From assembly GCA_038251405.1 (NCBI GenBank), contig JBBSBH010000021.1, positions 20,394-84,393 on the forward strand: a stretch of 64,000 nt of DNA, given 5' to 3'. The number at the start of each line of letters is the position of its first letter. Position 1 is the stretch's first letter. The notes beneath the pieces are model-generated. The model worked only from the letters and a program-made list of their open reading frames with translations. It searched no databases and was not told the DNA's origin. Below, one piece after another: positions 28,301-37,674 of this stretch. The DNA comes from JADJLQ01 sp038251405. GTDB taxonomy: Bacteria; Bacteroidota; Bacteroidia; Chitinophagales; Saprospiraceae. Made by a program: the position numbers and the translations under genes.

Positions 28301-30105
28301 AAATCTAATTGCGCATTGGGATCACTAATAGTAAGTAAGCCATCTAACAGCTGCTTGTTTAACTCTCCTTTAAAATTCACATTGGAGTACTGGTATCCTT
28401 TATATACAAATTTTTGGATGGAAGCTTCCAAATTGGCAGAGGCAGAAGTCGCGCGGAACCCGATTCCGTTACGTATATTTGCTTTGGCAGTAATAGAACC
28501 AATTTCAGGGTCATCCGTCCAGGTACTTAAATTAAAATCTGACAAAGCTATTTCTCCACTGTAATGAGCTGCATCAATACCATTGAGGGTATTGAGTCGC
28601 ATATCCAGTTTGGTAAATCCAAGGTCAGAATTCAGGATACCATAGGTAACGAAATCTTTTGGATTTCCATCAAAATTGCCTTTAAAACTTAGATTACCTA
28701 ACTTATTAAAATTCTTCAATTTACTCAAAGCAGGTATCAGATCATCTAATACCTTTGCTCGGGTCTCCAATTTGTCTATACGCATAGAAATAAAAGCATC
28801 CTTCCAGGTTGAAAGGCCTGATGACTCAAATCTTCCCTTATATAAAAATTTATCTCCCAGATTAAGATCCAGGTTTTTACCGGAAAGTTCATTTATACTA
28901 CCCCTGATATTTCCTTTTAGAACTAGTTTCTCAGCTCCGTATCTTTTGATGAAATCAATTGACTGAAGAGAAGGAATATAATTTGCCACATCATTGGCAT
29001 AAAGTATAGAATTATCAAAATGAGTGGTCAAAACAACCCGGTTACTAAAATCACTAAAATCTGCAAATGAATGGAAGCCTAAAGAAAATGTATCCGTAAT
29101 AGTGCTTCCGCCAGCTGTTACAAGATGTAGCTTATTCAGCGAAATCTCAGTATTACTTATCACTGTTTCATCGGATTGTAATGCATTGATTCCGACTGGA
29201 GTACCTTCTGCTGTGGAGATCGCCTGTATCCTGCTGGTAATCCTGCCTTTCAAAAGATTAATTTGATCAATGGAAATATTAATCCCTTTAAGATTATTTG
29301 CAAATACATGGAGGAAACTATTTTCAGGCCATCCATTCAAGCTGAGTTGACCATTCTCTACTTTAAATTTATCTATTAAAACGTGAAGAGTGGTGTCATC
29401 CAATAAGGTAAAACTGCCGGCCGCTGTATCTCCCCTATTTGCTTTAAAAAACTGTATTTCAGGTTGATCAAAAAGCAATGAATTTATATGATAATATTTT
29501 GTACCAGGATCTATTTCATCAATTTCAAATCGTCCGCCCTTGAGTTTTATATAGTTTTGTACAATTCCGTTTGACTCGAAATATTCTACCCTATTCAACC
29601 CTATTGAACCTATTTCAAGATTGGGACCAGATCCGGTTGTTTTAGACTTAATCTCCCTGGGAGGAAAAAGTCTTTGTAAAATATAGCTAAACGAAGAAAT
29701 GGTGTCTCCGTCTTGCATTGTATTATAAATGGTAACATCGTCAAATGAAATATCCTTTACCGATATTCTCTTTTGAAGCAAATCAATAATATTCATATCG
29801 ATACTAGCACTTACATGACCTATATAAAATGCAGTATCCTGATGTAAATCTTTGATCAGCATTTTTTCCAAACCAAATCTGCTCAGCCATTCCAATCTTA
29901 TTTTTTCAATGGAAACCTCAGTTTGCAATTTATTCTTAAGGTAAAGCTCAGTAGTATTCTTTAAATAATTTTGTACAGCTGGGATCTGAATTGCTAAAGT
30001 CAGGCCAAGTACGAATAATATTAAAGCCACCGCAATCAAGAGAATCACCCGGAAGATTCTTCCCAATACGGTTGATGATTTTATTTTTTTTGAAGGATCT
30101 GGCAT
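25306..30105 (-). CDS. tamB: TamB-like translocation/assembly module protein
   Basis: Very large (1599 residues) envelope protein with one N-terminal membrane helix (ILLIAVALILFVLGLTLAIQ, about residues 20-39), a long run of repeating beta strands (AsmA/TamB fold) and the C-terminal DUF490/TamB domain near residues 1150-1560 (KLDGTGTGD-like GDILKGTGTGDMQMRF, GGTIRWNGDPLDADINLDADY, then NLLPEYQGTLDINELSSQV). It bridges inner and outer membrane and takes part in outer-membrane protein assembly or lipid transport. No tamA gene is adjacent. A short gap with insertion-sequence debris follows. Confidence 0.93.
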   Translation of the reverse strand: MPDPSKKIKSSTVLGRIFRVILLIAVALILFVLGLTLAIQIPAVQNYLKNTTELYLKNKLQTEVSIEKIRLEWLSRFGLEKMLIKDLHQDTAFYIGHVSASIDMNIIDLLQKRISVKDISFDDVTIYNTMQDGDTISSFSYILQRLFPPREIKSKTTGSGPNLEIGSIGLNRVEYFESNGIVQNYIKLKGGRFEIDEIDPGTKYYHINSLLFDQPEIQFFKANRGDTAAGSFTLLDDTTLHVLIDKFKVENGQLSLNGWPENSFLHVFANNLKGINISIDQINLLKGRITSRIQAISTAEGTPVGINALQSDETVISNTEISLNKLHLVTAGGSTITDTFSLGFHSFADFSDFSNRVVLTTHFDNSILYANDVANYIPSLQSIDFIKRYGAEKLVLKGNIRGSINELSGKNLDLNLGDKFLYKGRFESSGLSTWKDAFISMRIDKLETRAKVLDDLIPALSKLKNFNKLGNLSFKGNFDGNPKDFVTYGILNSDLGFTKLDMRLNTLNGIDAAHYSGEIALSDFNLSTWTDDPEIGSITAKANIRNGIGFRATSASANLEASIQKFVYKGYQYSNVNFKGELNKQLLDGLLTISDPNAQLDFQGKIDFTDKIPVYDFTSDIQKLDLYQLKLVKTPFAFAGRLDFNLKGRTVDELTGTVNINEMHIEKDTNSIVLHELSLLSTDLNSNTKTLQVQSDWINGTLDGSYSLAKLWPSLKSQLSRQFPSFLNSLKLQSPSNLTDSSSSQAYRFNFDVKDVSAIRILLNQKIYALPFHIEGSVDEKKNYLLANWSIPRLQVNDLNVFNSIGRVEAKGQIGYTTFRIDSTFSKNFNMPYLELTADVAFNKANFTIKTPKVSSLINNIDLKGTVELLDSTYHINFTSSTVSFLDRKWKVLPNNEIAYRKGYLNTRNLVFENENEKISFSSTANNGLKLEVSNLAIGFLNNLLVMPQWKLSGKVNFKANVDDVFALRGLKITGIIDSLHINKSYFGLVDFNANTENIEHPIKFGVAIMDQNRQLLGQGFYDINGKFSNGIKNNYQMQFVFKDFPLRIFEYLMDEIVDNTKGNITGNLDIKYSPNGPDLNGKVQIRDGGFKVNYLGTTYSLGDQSVTVNNNIIDVSGVNIYDEFNNVATLSGGLTHNRFKNFSLNAGISSSKLEVLKTTKDQNKDYYGTLMGSIIAKFYGPFEAINIDVKGVVARPSSLNIPISQATATTNDRIVQYRPKKQTKSDSLPVKKRLLASKGISVAIDLSINDDAEIALIFDEKKGDILKGTGTGDMQMRFERTGGISMYGNYEVNKGDYLFTYGLINKPFAIRPGGTIRWNGDPLDADINLDADYKGLTSNLINLLPEYQGTLDINELSSQVAVDLSMHLFGKLFRPEIIFNLEIPNLTGNLRSIVDNKLNLLKADQNALNQQVLGLMIWGSFLPPNQLVASSGVLGSTINNLSQFVSNQLSLLVENALKELVADNNVISGFDFDVNYFNSSNTTNLKNAAVFDELNINLGPKFFEDRLSVDLGANFVNSSLFDRLITPHFEVEYALTADRRLKIKAYARKDDINQGQLKDRIGGGISWRKEFDSVEDFKKQLGDDLRNKDQSKKNDGSL

Positions 30106-30199
30106 TGGTGACTTAGACTTTAACGCAATATTCCGTTTTTTGATTACTTATTCTTAGTTTTAAACTAACCTTAATTGAAAAAGATAGGGAAAATTGCTC

Positions 30200-31051
30200 T
30201 CATTCGTTGAGTTTTTCCCATAAAATAATGGTTTCTTTGGCGGCTTTTACATCATGTACCCGCAAGATACGAGCACCTTTATTCAAGGCATGCATATTCA
30301 ATACGGTAGTACCATTCAAGGCTTCTTCCGGACTGATATTTAAATATTTCCAAATCAAAGATTTTCTGGACAATCCAACCAAAATCGGAAATTCCAGCAT
30401 TCGGAAAACTTGCAAATTTTGTAGAATTTGAAAATTTTGATCGATGGTTTTGGCAAACCCGATTCCCGGGTCAATAATTATATCATAAACACCATATTTG
30501 ATTAGTTTAGGGATTTTTACAATAAAATAATCGAGTATTTCTTTGATAACATCATCGTATACCGCTAATGATTGCATGGTATCGGGCATGCCTTTGATAT
30601 GAGTTAGTACATATGGTATTTTATAATTTCCGGTCCACTCCCATATAGCTTCCCCATGTTGACCTCCAGCAATATCATTTACCATATTGATATTAAAGCT
30701 CTCCAGGGCGCGAAGTACTTCAACTCGGTAGGTATCGATCGAAAGCTTTACTTCTTGTGAGTAACTCCTGATAATCCCACAGGCTAAAGTTAATCGCTCA
30801 ATTTCCAGTTCAATAGGAATTTCCAAAGCCCCTGGCCGGGTTGACATGGCCCCTAAATCAATTATGTCAGCCCCATCCAGTAACATTTCTTTAACCTTTT
30901 CAAGAATTGCCTGGTCACCTGTAATACTTGAATTTTTATAAAAAGAATCGTCATTGAGATTGATTACACCCATTACCATAGGACGATCCAGGTTCATGAT
31001 AGTTCCTCTGCTATTCATAGTCTCCGGACAGTAAAACTCAACTGGCTTCAT
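30200..31051 (-). CDS. folP: Dihydropteroate synthase
   Basis: Joins p-aminobenzoate to dihydropterin pyrophosphate in folate synthesis; target of sulfonamides. Motifs: MGVINLNDDSFYKNS (pterin/phosphate loop; the usual form is NVTPDSF, so NLNDDSF is a normal Bacteroidota-like variant), DIIDLGAMSTRPG, SIDTYR, NDIAGG, DPGIGFAKT, GLSRKSL and a terminal RVHDV. All 283 residues fit the family. It precedes tamB on the same strand (94 bp apart) and is divergent from the M23 peptidase gene. Confidence 0.95.
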   Translation of the reverse strand: MKPVEFYCPETMNSRGTIMNLDRPMVMGVINLNDDSFYKNSSITGDQAILEKVKEMLLDGADIIDLGAMSTRPGALEIPIELEIERLTLACGIIRSYSQEVKLSIDTYRVEVLRALESFNINMVNDIAGGQHGEAIWEWTGNYKIPYVLTHIKGMPDTMQSLAVYDDVIKEILDYFIVKIPKLIKYGVYDIIIDPGIGFAKTIDQNFQILQNLQVFRMLEFPILVGLSRKSLIWKYLNISPEEALNGTTVLNMHALNKGARILRVHDVKAAKETIILWEKLNE

Positions 31052-31232
31052 TATGGGTCCAAATGTCGCTCAAAATATTCACAATGAGGTAAATAACACA
31101 TAAAATTGCCATATGTTAAATAGTGTATTTCTCAAATATTTGGCATAATTTGTGCGCTCAGATCAACTTGGGCTAAGTGGTCTAGTCCCGAAACGAATTA
31201 TTTTTTAAACATTAATCCAACTTTCACTGGCA

Positions 31233-32591
31233 ATGAATATATCTCATCGTCAAGATCAAAAGAACTTAGTGTCTACAACTAATCCAAAGTATAGTTTATT
31301 CCTCCTATTATGTTTTGGTCTTTTGAGTCTTCTTTTTTTGATTCCTGGTAGATTTAATCATTCGGAACAATCCGCTTCCACAGTTCCAAATCAAGACAAA
31401 CAATGTCTTGAATCCATTACCAAATTTGGGTTTGATTTAAGCATGTTTCATATTGAAGAAGGGAAAATCTTACGTAATGATTATTTAGGCAAGTTACTTA
31501 CCGGTTGCGGAATCAATCAGCAATGCATTAGTTCATTAGCTGACAAAGCTAAAAATGTTTTTAGTGTTACTAAAATCCAACCAGGTAAAAAGTATGCCTT
31601 TGTTTCTGCAGATTCGTGTGGAAAACCAAACTACTTTGTATATGAGCCAAATGCCTGGTCTTATGTTGTATACAAACTCGGAGATCACCCTGAAGTTTCT
31701 GTGATCAATAGACCTATAAAAACTGAAATTGTTTTCGATGAAGGTCATATCACATCTTCTCTTTGGGATGCCATGTCAGATAAAGGAATCACTCTTCCCC
31801 TAATTTCTCTTATGGAAAATGCATTAGGTTCTCAGATAGATTTCTATCACGTACAACAAGGAGATTCATTCAGGCTTATTTATGAGACTAAATCTATTAA
31901 TGATGAAATAGTAAATGTGGGAAACTTAATTGGCGCTTATTTTAAAAATGAAAATAAAGAGTACTATGCGATTTATTATGAAGGCGGTAAACAAAAAGGC
32001 TATTATGATCTAAAAGGGTCAGCTACTAAAAAATCATTCCTGAAATCACCCGTTGAAATCGGATATATATCCTCCCGATATAGTTTAAACAGAATGCATC
32101 CTATACTTAAATACATAAGGCCTCATTTAGGTACTGATTATGCTGCTCGATACGGTGCGCCTATCAGGGCAGTAGCAGCTGGTACAATTGAAGACGCCCA
32201 AAAGCGAGGTGGTAATGGATTATATGTGAAAATAAGACACGATAAAACTTATGAGACCCAGTATTTACACATGTCAAAATTAGGCGCAGGCATTCATGCA
32301 GGTACTCGCGTAAGTCAGGGGCAGACCATTGGCTATGTAGGAAGCTCTGGATTGGCTACAGGGCCGCATTGTTGTTTTAGATTCTGGAAAAATGGTAAGC
32401 AGGTAAATCACTTAAAAGAAAATTTTCCTGACCCGGAGCCAATGGCCAAAGAAGATATTACCAAGTACTTTCAATACCGGGATATTATCGTCGATCATTT
32501 GAAAAAGGGTGAAACGGAAGCTTTATCGATCCCCTTTAAAATGCCTTCATCTGATTCCTGCAAAAATGCTCAGGGCTTTATTAACTCTTAG
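31233..32591 (+). CDS. M23 peptidoglycan peptidase with Cys zinc ligand variant
   Basis: Inner-membrane-anchored, periplasmic LytM-type DD-endopeptidase or its regulator. An N-terminal membrane segment (YSLFLLLCFGLLSLLFLIPG, about residues 20-39) precedes an OapA/LysM-like middle region and the M23 domain (about 295-400). Zinc ligands His298 and Asp302 are in HLGTDYA; YLHMSK is present; but the usual GPHLHF motif reads GPHCCF (His379, Cys380, Cys381), so the third zinc ligand His is replaced by Cys, which could still bind zinc. I recall similar forms in other Bacteroidota, so it may be a lineage variant rather than a dead site. ATG 31233 gives a sensible N-terminus. Confidence 0.88.
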   Translation: MNISHRQDQKNLVSTTNPKYSLFLLLCFGLLSLLFLIPGRFNHSEQSASTVPNQDKQCLESITKFGFDLSMFHIEEGKILRNDYLGKLLTGCGINQQCISSLADKAKNVFSVTKIQPGKKYAFVSADSCGKPNYFVYEPNAWSYVVYKLGDHPEVSVINRPIKTEIVFDEGHITSSLWDAMSDKGITLPLISLMENALGSQIDFYHVQQGDSFRLIYETKSINDEIVNVGNLIGAYFKNENKEYYAIYYEGGKQKGYYDLKGSATKKSFLKSPVEIGYISSRYSLNRMHPILKYIRPHLGTDYAARYGAPIRAVAAGTIEDAQKRGGNGLYVKIRHDKTYETQYLHMSKLGAGIHAGTRVSQGQTIGYVGSSGLATGPHCCFRFWKNGKQVNHLKENFPDPEPMAKEDITKYFQYRDIIVDHLKKGETEALSIPFKMPSSDSCKNAQGFINS

Positions 32592-32712
32592 CCGCGGATT
32601 AGCGAAATTCCCCTGAACATGCTTTTGCGATTACGAACTTTACATAAATATTTATACGGTCTTCGTTTTAGATTAAAATTTAAACATTTATCTTTAATCC
32701 AATCTAAAATTT

Positions 32713-34107
32713 ATGAAGTACATAGCTTATATATTTTGTTTGGGGTTATTATTCAGTTGCAAACAAAATTCTTCCAAATCCATTTCCGATCAATCAGCTA
32801 CTTCTTCGGAAGTAAAGCCTGCTGTAATCACAGGCAATCCTGACTGGGACGATCAGGCTGTGATGTATGAAGTAAACATACGGCAGTATACCAATGAAGG
32901 AACTTTTAATGCATTCGCCCGTCATGTCGATCGCCTGGCTCAGATGGGAGTTGATATTATTTGGCTTATGCCTATTTTCCCCATAAGTGAAGAAAAGAGA
33001 AAAGGCAGCCTGGGCAGCTACTATAGTGTGTCGGATTTTTTAGAGACTAATCCCGAATTTGGTACTAAATCGGATTTTAAAAACCTGGTTGATAAAATTC
33101 ATGCGGCAGGAATGAAGGTGATTATTGACTGGGTACCCAATCATACGGGCTGGGGTCATGTATGGATCAAATCTCATCCTGAATATTATACACACGATTC
33201 GTTAGGAAATATTATAGATCCCATAGATCCGGAAACTGGCAAATCCTGGGGATGGGCTGATGTAGCCGATCTTAATTACGATAATAAAGAAATGAGGCAA
33301 GCCCAGATCGATGCTATGCAGTATTGGATTGCAGACTTTGATGTCGATGGTTTCAGGTACGATGTAGCACATAATGTTCCGGATGATTTTTGGAGAACAG
33401 TATCCGATAGTCTTCGATCCATGAAAACAATCTTAATGTTGGGCGAAAGCCAGATACCTAAATTTAGAAATGATGGCGCTTTTGATGTCGACTATGGATG
33501 GAATTTTCATCATTTGTGTAACGAAATAGCCCAGGGGAAAGCCCATGCTAATAGGATAGATAGTCTTTTAATAAAAGATCAATCAGAGAACAAAAAAGGA
33601 TATCATATATATTTTACATCCAATCACGATGAGAACTCATGGAATGGAACTGAATTTGAACGCATGAAGGATGCTGTAAAACCTATGGCCGTTCTGAACT
33701 TTACTTTCGATGGCATGCCCCTGCTCTATTCAGGGCAAGAGGAACCCCTTAAGCGCAGGCTAAAATTTTTCGATAAAGATTCTATTCAATGGAAAACATA
33801 TTCTTATGCTCCATTTTATAAGACCTTATTTGAATTAAAGCAGAGAAATAGGGCTCTTGGAAATGGTTCATCTGGCGTACCGTTGGAAAAAATTATTGAC
33901 TCCAAAGATATATACGCATTTAAAAAGACTAAGGATGGTCAATCTGTAGTGGTAATTTTAAATTTGTCTGCTAAAAATCAGGCTGGAATAATAAACCAGG
34001 ACATCCCTGTCATGCAGGAAATATTCTCATTGAAAGGAGCCGCTTTTACTAAAGGTCAAAAAATAAATCTCAAGCCCTGGGAATACCAGGTATATTCTAC
34101 AAATTGA
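32713..34107 (+). CDS. Alpha-amylase family lipoprotein (GH13)
   Basis: Surface or periplasmic lipoprotein that hydrolyses alpha-glucans. The signal MKYIAYIFCLGLLFSC carries a lipobox ending at Cys16. GH13 conserved regions are in order: DWVPNHTG (region I), DGFRYDVAH (nucleophile Asp), LGESQIP (acid/base Glu) and FTSNHDENSW (stabilising Asp). A small C-terminal beta domain follows (YAFKKTKDGQSVVVILNLS). At 464 residues it resembles compact maltogenic-type enzymes. There is no susCD pair nearby, so it is not part of a recognisable polysaccharide utilisation locus. Confidence 0.93.
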   Translation: MKYIAYIFCLGLLFSCKQNSSKSISDQSATSSEVKPAVITGNPDWDDQAVMYEVNIRQYTNEGTFNAFARHVDRLAQMGVDIIWLMPIFPISEEKRKGSLGSYYSVSDFLETNPEFGTKSDFKNLVDKIHAAGMKVIIDWVPNHTGWGHVWIKSHPEYYTHDSLGNIIDPIDPETGKSWGWADVADLNYDNKEMRQAQIDAMQYWIADFDVDGFRYDVAHNVPDDFWRTVSDSLRSMKTILMLGESQIPKFRNDGAFDVDYGWNFHHLCNEIAQGKAHANRIDSLLIKDQSENKKGYHIYFTSNHDENSWNGTEFERMKDAVKPMAVLNFTFDGMPLLYSGQEEPLKRRLKFFDKDSIQWKTYSYAPFYKTLFELKQRNRALGNGSSGVPLEKIIDSKDIYAFKKTKDGQSVVVILNLSAKNQAGIINQDIPVMQEIFSLKGAAFTKGQKINLKPWEYQVYSTN

Positions 34108-34388
34108 GATTTCGAAATGCTGGCACTTTCTAAGTGAGTACTATTAAAGGTCTGGAAGGGTGTATATTAAAATGCAGTACTATCGTATATGTCTTGGAAA
34201 CTGTCCATCATTGCCCTCGCGCTCCTATAGGTTCGCGACTATTTTTACGGGCTTTTCTCTTTTTAGTGGTAGGATTGACTTCTTACAAACTGCATTTTGT
34301 TATACACCTGTGTCGAATCAGCCAATCCTCAATCCCCAATAAATACCTACTTTAGCACCACTCAATTTCAAAAAAGGAAATCTTTAAT
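34108..34388. other. Intergenic region, nothing recognised
   Basis: About 280 bp between the amylase and nucleotidase genes. Two overlapping short plus-strand frames exist but look non-biological. TACTTTAG near 34349, close to the TAnnTTTG form, could serve as promoter for the gene at 34389, but the match is imperfect. No tRNA-like cloverleaf and no clear terminator were seen. Confidence 0.4.
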
Positions 34389-35135
34389 ATGAATAGACAT
34401 CATATACTTACGGGCTTACGATTTTTATTGCTTTTGACTTTTGCTATATCCTCCTGCAAAGTCACCAATCACCTGGCAGATACCCGTACCAAAACCCTCC
34501 GGATTAATAATATACCTCCTGATACCACATTGCAAATACTTACCGGTCCCTACCGAATTACAATGGATGATAAGATGAACGAAGTGCTTACCGAATGCCC
34601 TGAACTACTATCTAAAAGCAAACCTGAGTCTACCCTTACTAATTGGGTGGCTGATGCAATATATGATCAATCCATAAAATACTTCACAGAAGATATTGCC
34701 TTTGCATATCAAAATTACGGTGGTATCCGTATCCCCACTATTGGTAAAGGGCCGGTAACCCTTGGAAAAATATTCGAGCTAATGCCTTTTGACAATATCC
34801 TGGTATTAGTAAAAATAAAAGGCGATGAATTATTAAAATTCGGGCAATACCTGGCTGATATTGAAGGGGGACCAATTTCATCTTCACTAAAATTGACAAT
34901 TTCTAATAAAAAGTTAGAATCAATGACTGTCCATGGACAGCCTGTAGATGAAAGTAAATATTACTTCATAGCCATGCCTGATTATATTGCAAATGGAGGA
35001 GACAATCAATCTTATCTTATCGACAATGAAAGAGTAGACAAAGGAATATTCTTAAGGGATGTCCTAATAGCAGAAGCAAAATCCCAAAGTGAAATGAAAT
35101 CAAGTTTAGATCAAAGAATAATCATCAAACCCTAA
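34389..35135 (+). CDS. 5'-nucleotidase C-terminal domain lipoprotein
   Basis: A 248-residue lipoprotein (signal to AISSC, Cys near residue 23) made only of the 5'-nucleotidase C-terminal, substrate-binding domain: ESTLTNWVADAI, QNYGGIRIPTIGKGPVTLG, MPFDNILVLVKIKGDELLK and PDYIANGGDNQS. The N-terminal metallophosphoesterase domain that normally precedes it is encoded separately, 13 bp downstream. The two products would have to associate in the periplasm to make a UshA-like nucleotidase. This split arrangement recurs in Bacteroidota. Confidence 0.9.
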   Translation: MNRHHILTGLRFLLLLTFAISSCKVTNHLADTRTKTLRINNIPPDTTLQILTGPYRITMDDKMNEVLTECPELLSKSKPESTLTNWVADAIYDQSIKYFTEDIAFAYQNYGGIRIPTIGKGPVTLGKIFELMPFDNILVLVKIKGDELLKFGQYLADIEGGPISSSLKLTISNKKLESMTVHGQPVDESKYYFIAMPDYIANGGDNQSYLIDNERVDKGIFLRDVLIAEAKSQSEMKSSLDQRIIIKP

Positions 35136-35148
35136 AAAGATTACAGTT

Positions 35149-36072
35149 ATGAAAAGAAGGGATTTCGTAAAATATAGCAGCCTTACAGGGGCATTGACAT
35201 TAGCACAGGGCTTGCCTGCGAGAGGATGGGACAGGGACGAGACTGTCAAGATTACCATTTTACATACCAATGATGTCCATAGCAGGATAGATCCATTCCC
35301 CATGGATGGGAGTAAATTACAAGGTTTGGGCGGCGCCGCTTCCAGAGCGACATTAATAAAGCAAATAAAAAAAGCTGAAAAGAATGTCCTGCTTCTCGAT
35401 GCTGGTGATATTTTTCAGGGTACACCTTATTTCAACTTGTACCACGGAGAAATTGAAATGAAGACGATGACAGCCCTCGGCTATGATGCCAGCACTATAG
35501 GCAATCATGATTTTGATGGCGGTATGGAAAACTTAGCCGCACAAATGAAATTTGCAAATTTCCCCTTGGTAAATAGTAATTACAATTTTAATGATACTCC
35601 TCTGAAAGGGGAGATTAAAGACTATATAGTGAGAAATATCGATGGTATACGAGTTGGTATTTTCGGATTAGGTATAGAATTACAGGGATTAGTTCCTAAA
35701 AACTTATATGTAAATACGATTTATCAGGAACCCCTGGATAGAGCAAATAAAATGACTGATTTTCTTAAGAATGAAATTAAATGTGATTACATCATCTGCT
35801 TGTCACATTTGGGTTACTCTTATAAAAATGAAAAACTATCTGATGTAAAATTGGCACCCCTTGTAAATCACCTCGATCTCATTATCGGCGGTCATACCCA
35901 TACTTTTTTGGACAATGCCATTCTATCCAAAAATCAAAATGGCCATCCACTGATCATCAATCAAGTAGGCTGGGCAGGAGTAATGCTCGGCAGAATAGAT
36001 GTTACGTTTGAACGAAACAAATCCAAACATCAGTGTAAAACTTGTAAAAATGAATGGGTTATGAATGGTTGA
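35149..36072 (+). CDS. Metallophosphoesterase (5'-nucleotidase N-terminal domain), Tat-exported
   Basis: Companion of the preceding lipoprotein. The N-terminus carries a twin-arginine signal (MKRRDFVKYSSLTGALTLAQG). The 307-residue protein has the di-metal ligands LHTNDVHS, DAGDIFQGTP, IGNHDFD and GGHTHTF, all of UshA type, and ends before the C-terminal domain. Tat export suggests that the metal centre is loaded in the cytoplasm, while the partner travels by the lipoprotein (Sec) route, an inferred asymmetry. Expected activity is hydrolysis of nucleotides or UDP-sugars in the periplasm. Confidence 0.92.
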   Translation: MKRRDFVKYSSLTGALTLAQGLPARGWDRDETVKITILHTNDVHSRIDPFPMDGSKLQGLGGAASRATLIKQIKKAEKNVLLLDAGDIFQGTPYFNLYHGEIEMKTMTALGYDASTIGNHDFDGGMENLAAQMKFANFPLVNSNYNFNDTPLKGEIKDYIVRNIDGIRVGIFGLGIELQGLVPKNLYVNTIYQEPLDRANKMTDFLKNEIKCDYIICLSHLGYSYKNEKLSDVKLAPLVNHLDLIIGGHTHTFLDNAILSKNQNGHPLIINQVGWAGVMLGRIDVTFERNKSKHQCKTCKNEWVMNG

Positions 36073-36217
36073 AGAAAATATATCATAGTCCTGCATGATT
36101 TATACCTCTTATTCGCTGATTTTTTTTGACATTTGCTTCTGAAGTGGATCTCATCGGATTCAAAACAAAATTCAACTTCAAATTTATTAACTCGATAAAA
36201 ACTTATTAGTATCTTTT

Positions 36218-37609
36218 ATGCGTCTTATGCATCAAATCGTGTGGGAAAATTGTATTCAAGCTATCAAGCAGGCCATCACTGAGCAGAGCTTTAAGACATG
36301 GTTTGAACCCATTCGATCGGTGCGACTGGAAAATGAAGTACTTACTATTCAAGTGCCTAATAAATTCTTTTATGAATGGATAGAGGAACATTATCTGGAG
36401 ATCTTGAAAAAATCTATTAAACACGAATTGGGCAAGAATGGTAGATTGGAATATTTCATTCCTATGGAGAAACAAACTCGCTCCAGCGCTACTGATCCCC
36501 ATATGCCGAAGACGGTAGACGCCAGTCAGATTATCAACCCTTTTGTAATACCGGGGATAAGAAAGATAAAATTTGATTCCAATCTTCATCCTGAATATAA
36601 AATGGCCAATTACGTGGAGGGGGATTGTAATAGACTTGCTCGCTCAGCCGGGATGGCAATAGCCAAAAGGCCAGGTGGCACTGCTTTCAATCCTTTATTT
36701 ATATACGGTGCAGTTGGTCTGGGGAAAACCCATCTGGTACAGGCTATAGGAAATGAAATTTTAGCTTATAACCCGGATAAGGGTGTGTTGTACCTGAGTT
36801 CCGAAAAATTTACGCAGCAAGTCATTCATTCGATTAAGAATAACTCTATCGAAGATTTTATGACTTTTTTCAATAACCTGGATGTATTAATTCTTGACGA
36901 TATCCAGTTTTTAGCGAACCGAACCAAGACCCAGGAAATATTTTTTCATATTTTCAATCAAATGCACCAGATTGGTAAACAGATCATTATCAGCTCTGAT
37001 CGACCACCAAAGGACTTGCAGGATATGGAAGACAGACTGATCTCCAGGTTTAAATGGGGGCTTAGCGCAGATCTTAATACCCCTGATTTTGAAACCCGAA
37101 TGGCCATATTGGATGCAAAGGCCAAAGAAGAAGATATTATCATTCCTTTTCAAGTACAAGAAATTATCTGTCATAACATTAAAGAAAGTGTCCGGGAGCT
37201 GGAGGGTGTATTGATATCATTAGCAGCACAAGCTTCGCTCAACCAAAAGGAAATTGACATTGCCTTGGCCAAAGAAGTGATCAGTAAGTTTGTAAAAAAT
37301 TACTCCAAAGAAATTACACTGGACCAAATTCAGCGCATGGTGGCGGAGCATTTTAATATCAAAGAGATCAATCTACAGGGCAAAACAAGAAAACGCAATG
37401 TAGTAATAGCCAGGCAGTTATCTATGTATTTAGCTAAAAATCTTACCACTTACTCCCTTGCCAAAATTGGTAATACTTTCGGTGGCAGAGATCACAGTAC
37501 AGTAATCTACTCTATTAAGACCATTAAAGACCTTTTGGACACCGATGATAAATTTAAAAGCACGGTGACTGAGCTGGAGAAAAAGATCAAGTTGAGTATG
37601 ACGGGGTAG
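36218..37609 (+). CDS. dnaA: Chromosomal replication initiator protein
   Basis: Binds the replication origin and unwinds it in its ATP form. The 463-residue protein has domain I (WENCIQAIKQAITEQSFKTWFEP), a short linker, the AAA+ domain with Walker A GAVGLGKTH, Walker B LDVLILDDIQF and sensor motifs, and the DnaA-box binding domain IV with GGRDHSTVIYSI near the C-terminus. An internal Met4 is an alternative start. dnaN is not next to it; a nucleotidase precedes it and an intergenic region without clear DnaA-box cluster follows. Confidence 0.97.
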   Translation: MRLMHQIVWENCIQAIKQAITEQSFKTWFEPIRSVRLENEVLTIQVPNKFFYEWIEEHYLEILKKSIKHELGKNGRLEYFIPMEKQTRSSATDPHMPKTVDASQIINPFVIPGIRKIKFDSNLHPEYKMANYVEGDCNRLARSAGMAIAKRPGGTAFNPLFIYGAVGLGKTHLVQAIGNEILAYNPDKGVLYLSSEKFTQQVIHSIKNNSIEDFMTFFNNLDVLILDDIQFLANRTKTQEIFFHIFNQMHQIGKQIIISSDRPPKDLQDMEDRLISRFKWGLSADLNTPDFETRMAILDAKAKEEDIIIPFQVQEIICHNIKESVRELEGVLISLAAQASLNQKEIDIALAKEVISKFVKNYSKEITLDQIQRMVAEHFNIKEINLQGKTRKRNVVIARQLSMYLAKNLTTYSLAKIGNTFGGRDHSTVIYSIKTIKDLLDTDDKFKSTVTELEKKIKLSMTG

Positions 37610-37639
37610 GTAGCTTTGTAGATCAGATGTACCTAATTA

Positions 37640-37674
37640 AACCCAATTTTTGCAGCTGAAGCAAAAATTGGGTT
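37640..37674. terminator. Strong hairpin after dnaA
   Basis: A perfect 14-bp inverted repeat: AACCCAATTTTTGC (37640-37653) and its exact complement GCAAAAATTGGGTT (37661-37674) around a 7-base loop, 30 bp after the dnaA stop. No T-run follows directly, but the stem itself contains a T5 segment. The likely role is transcript 3'-end formation for dnaA. Confidence 0.75.
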
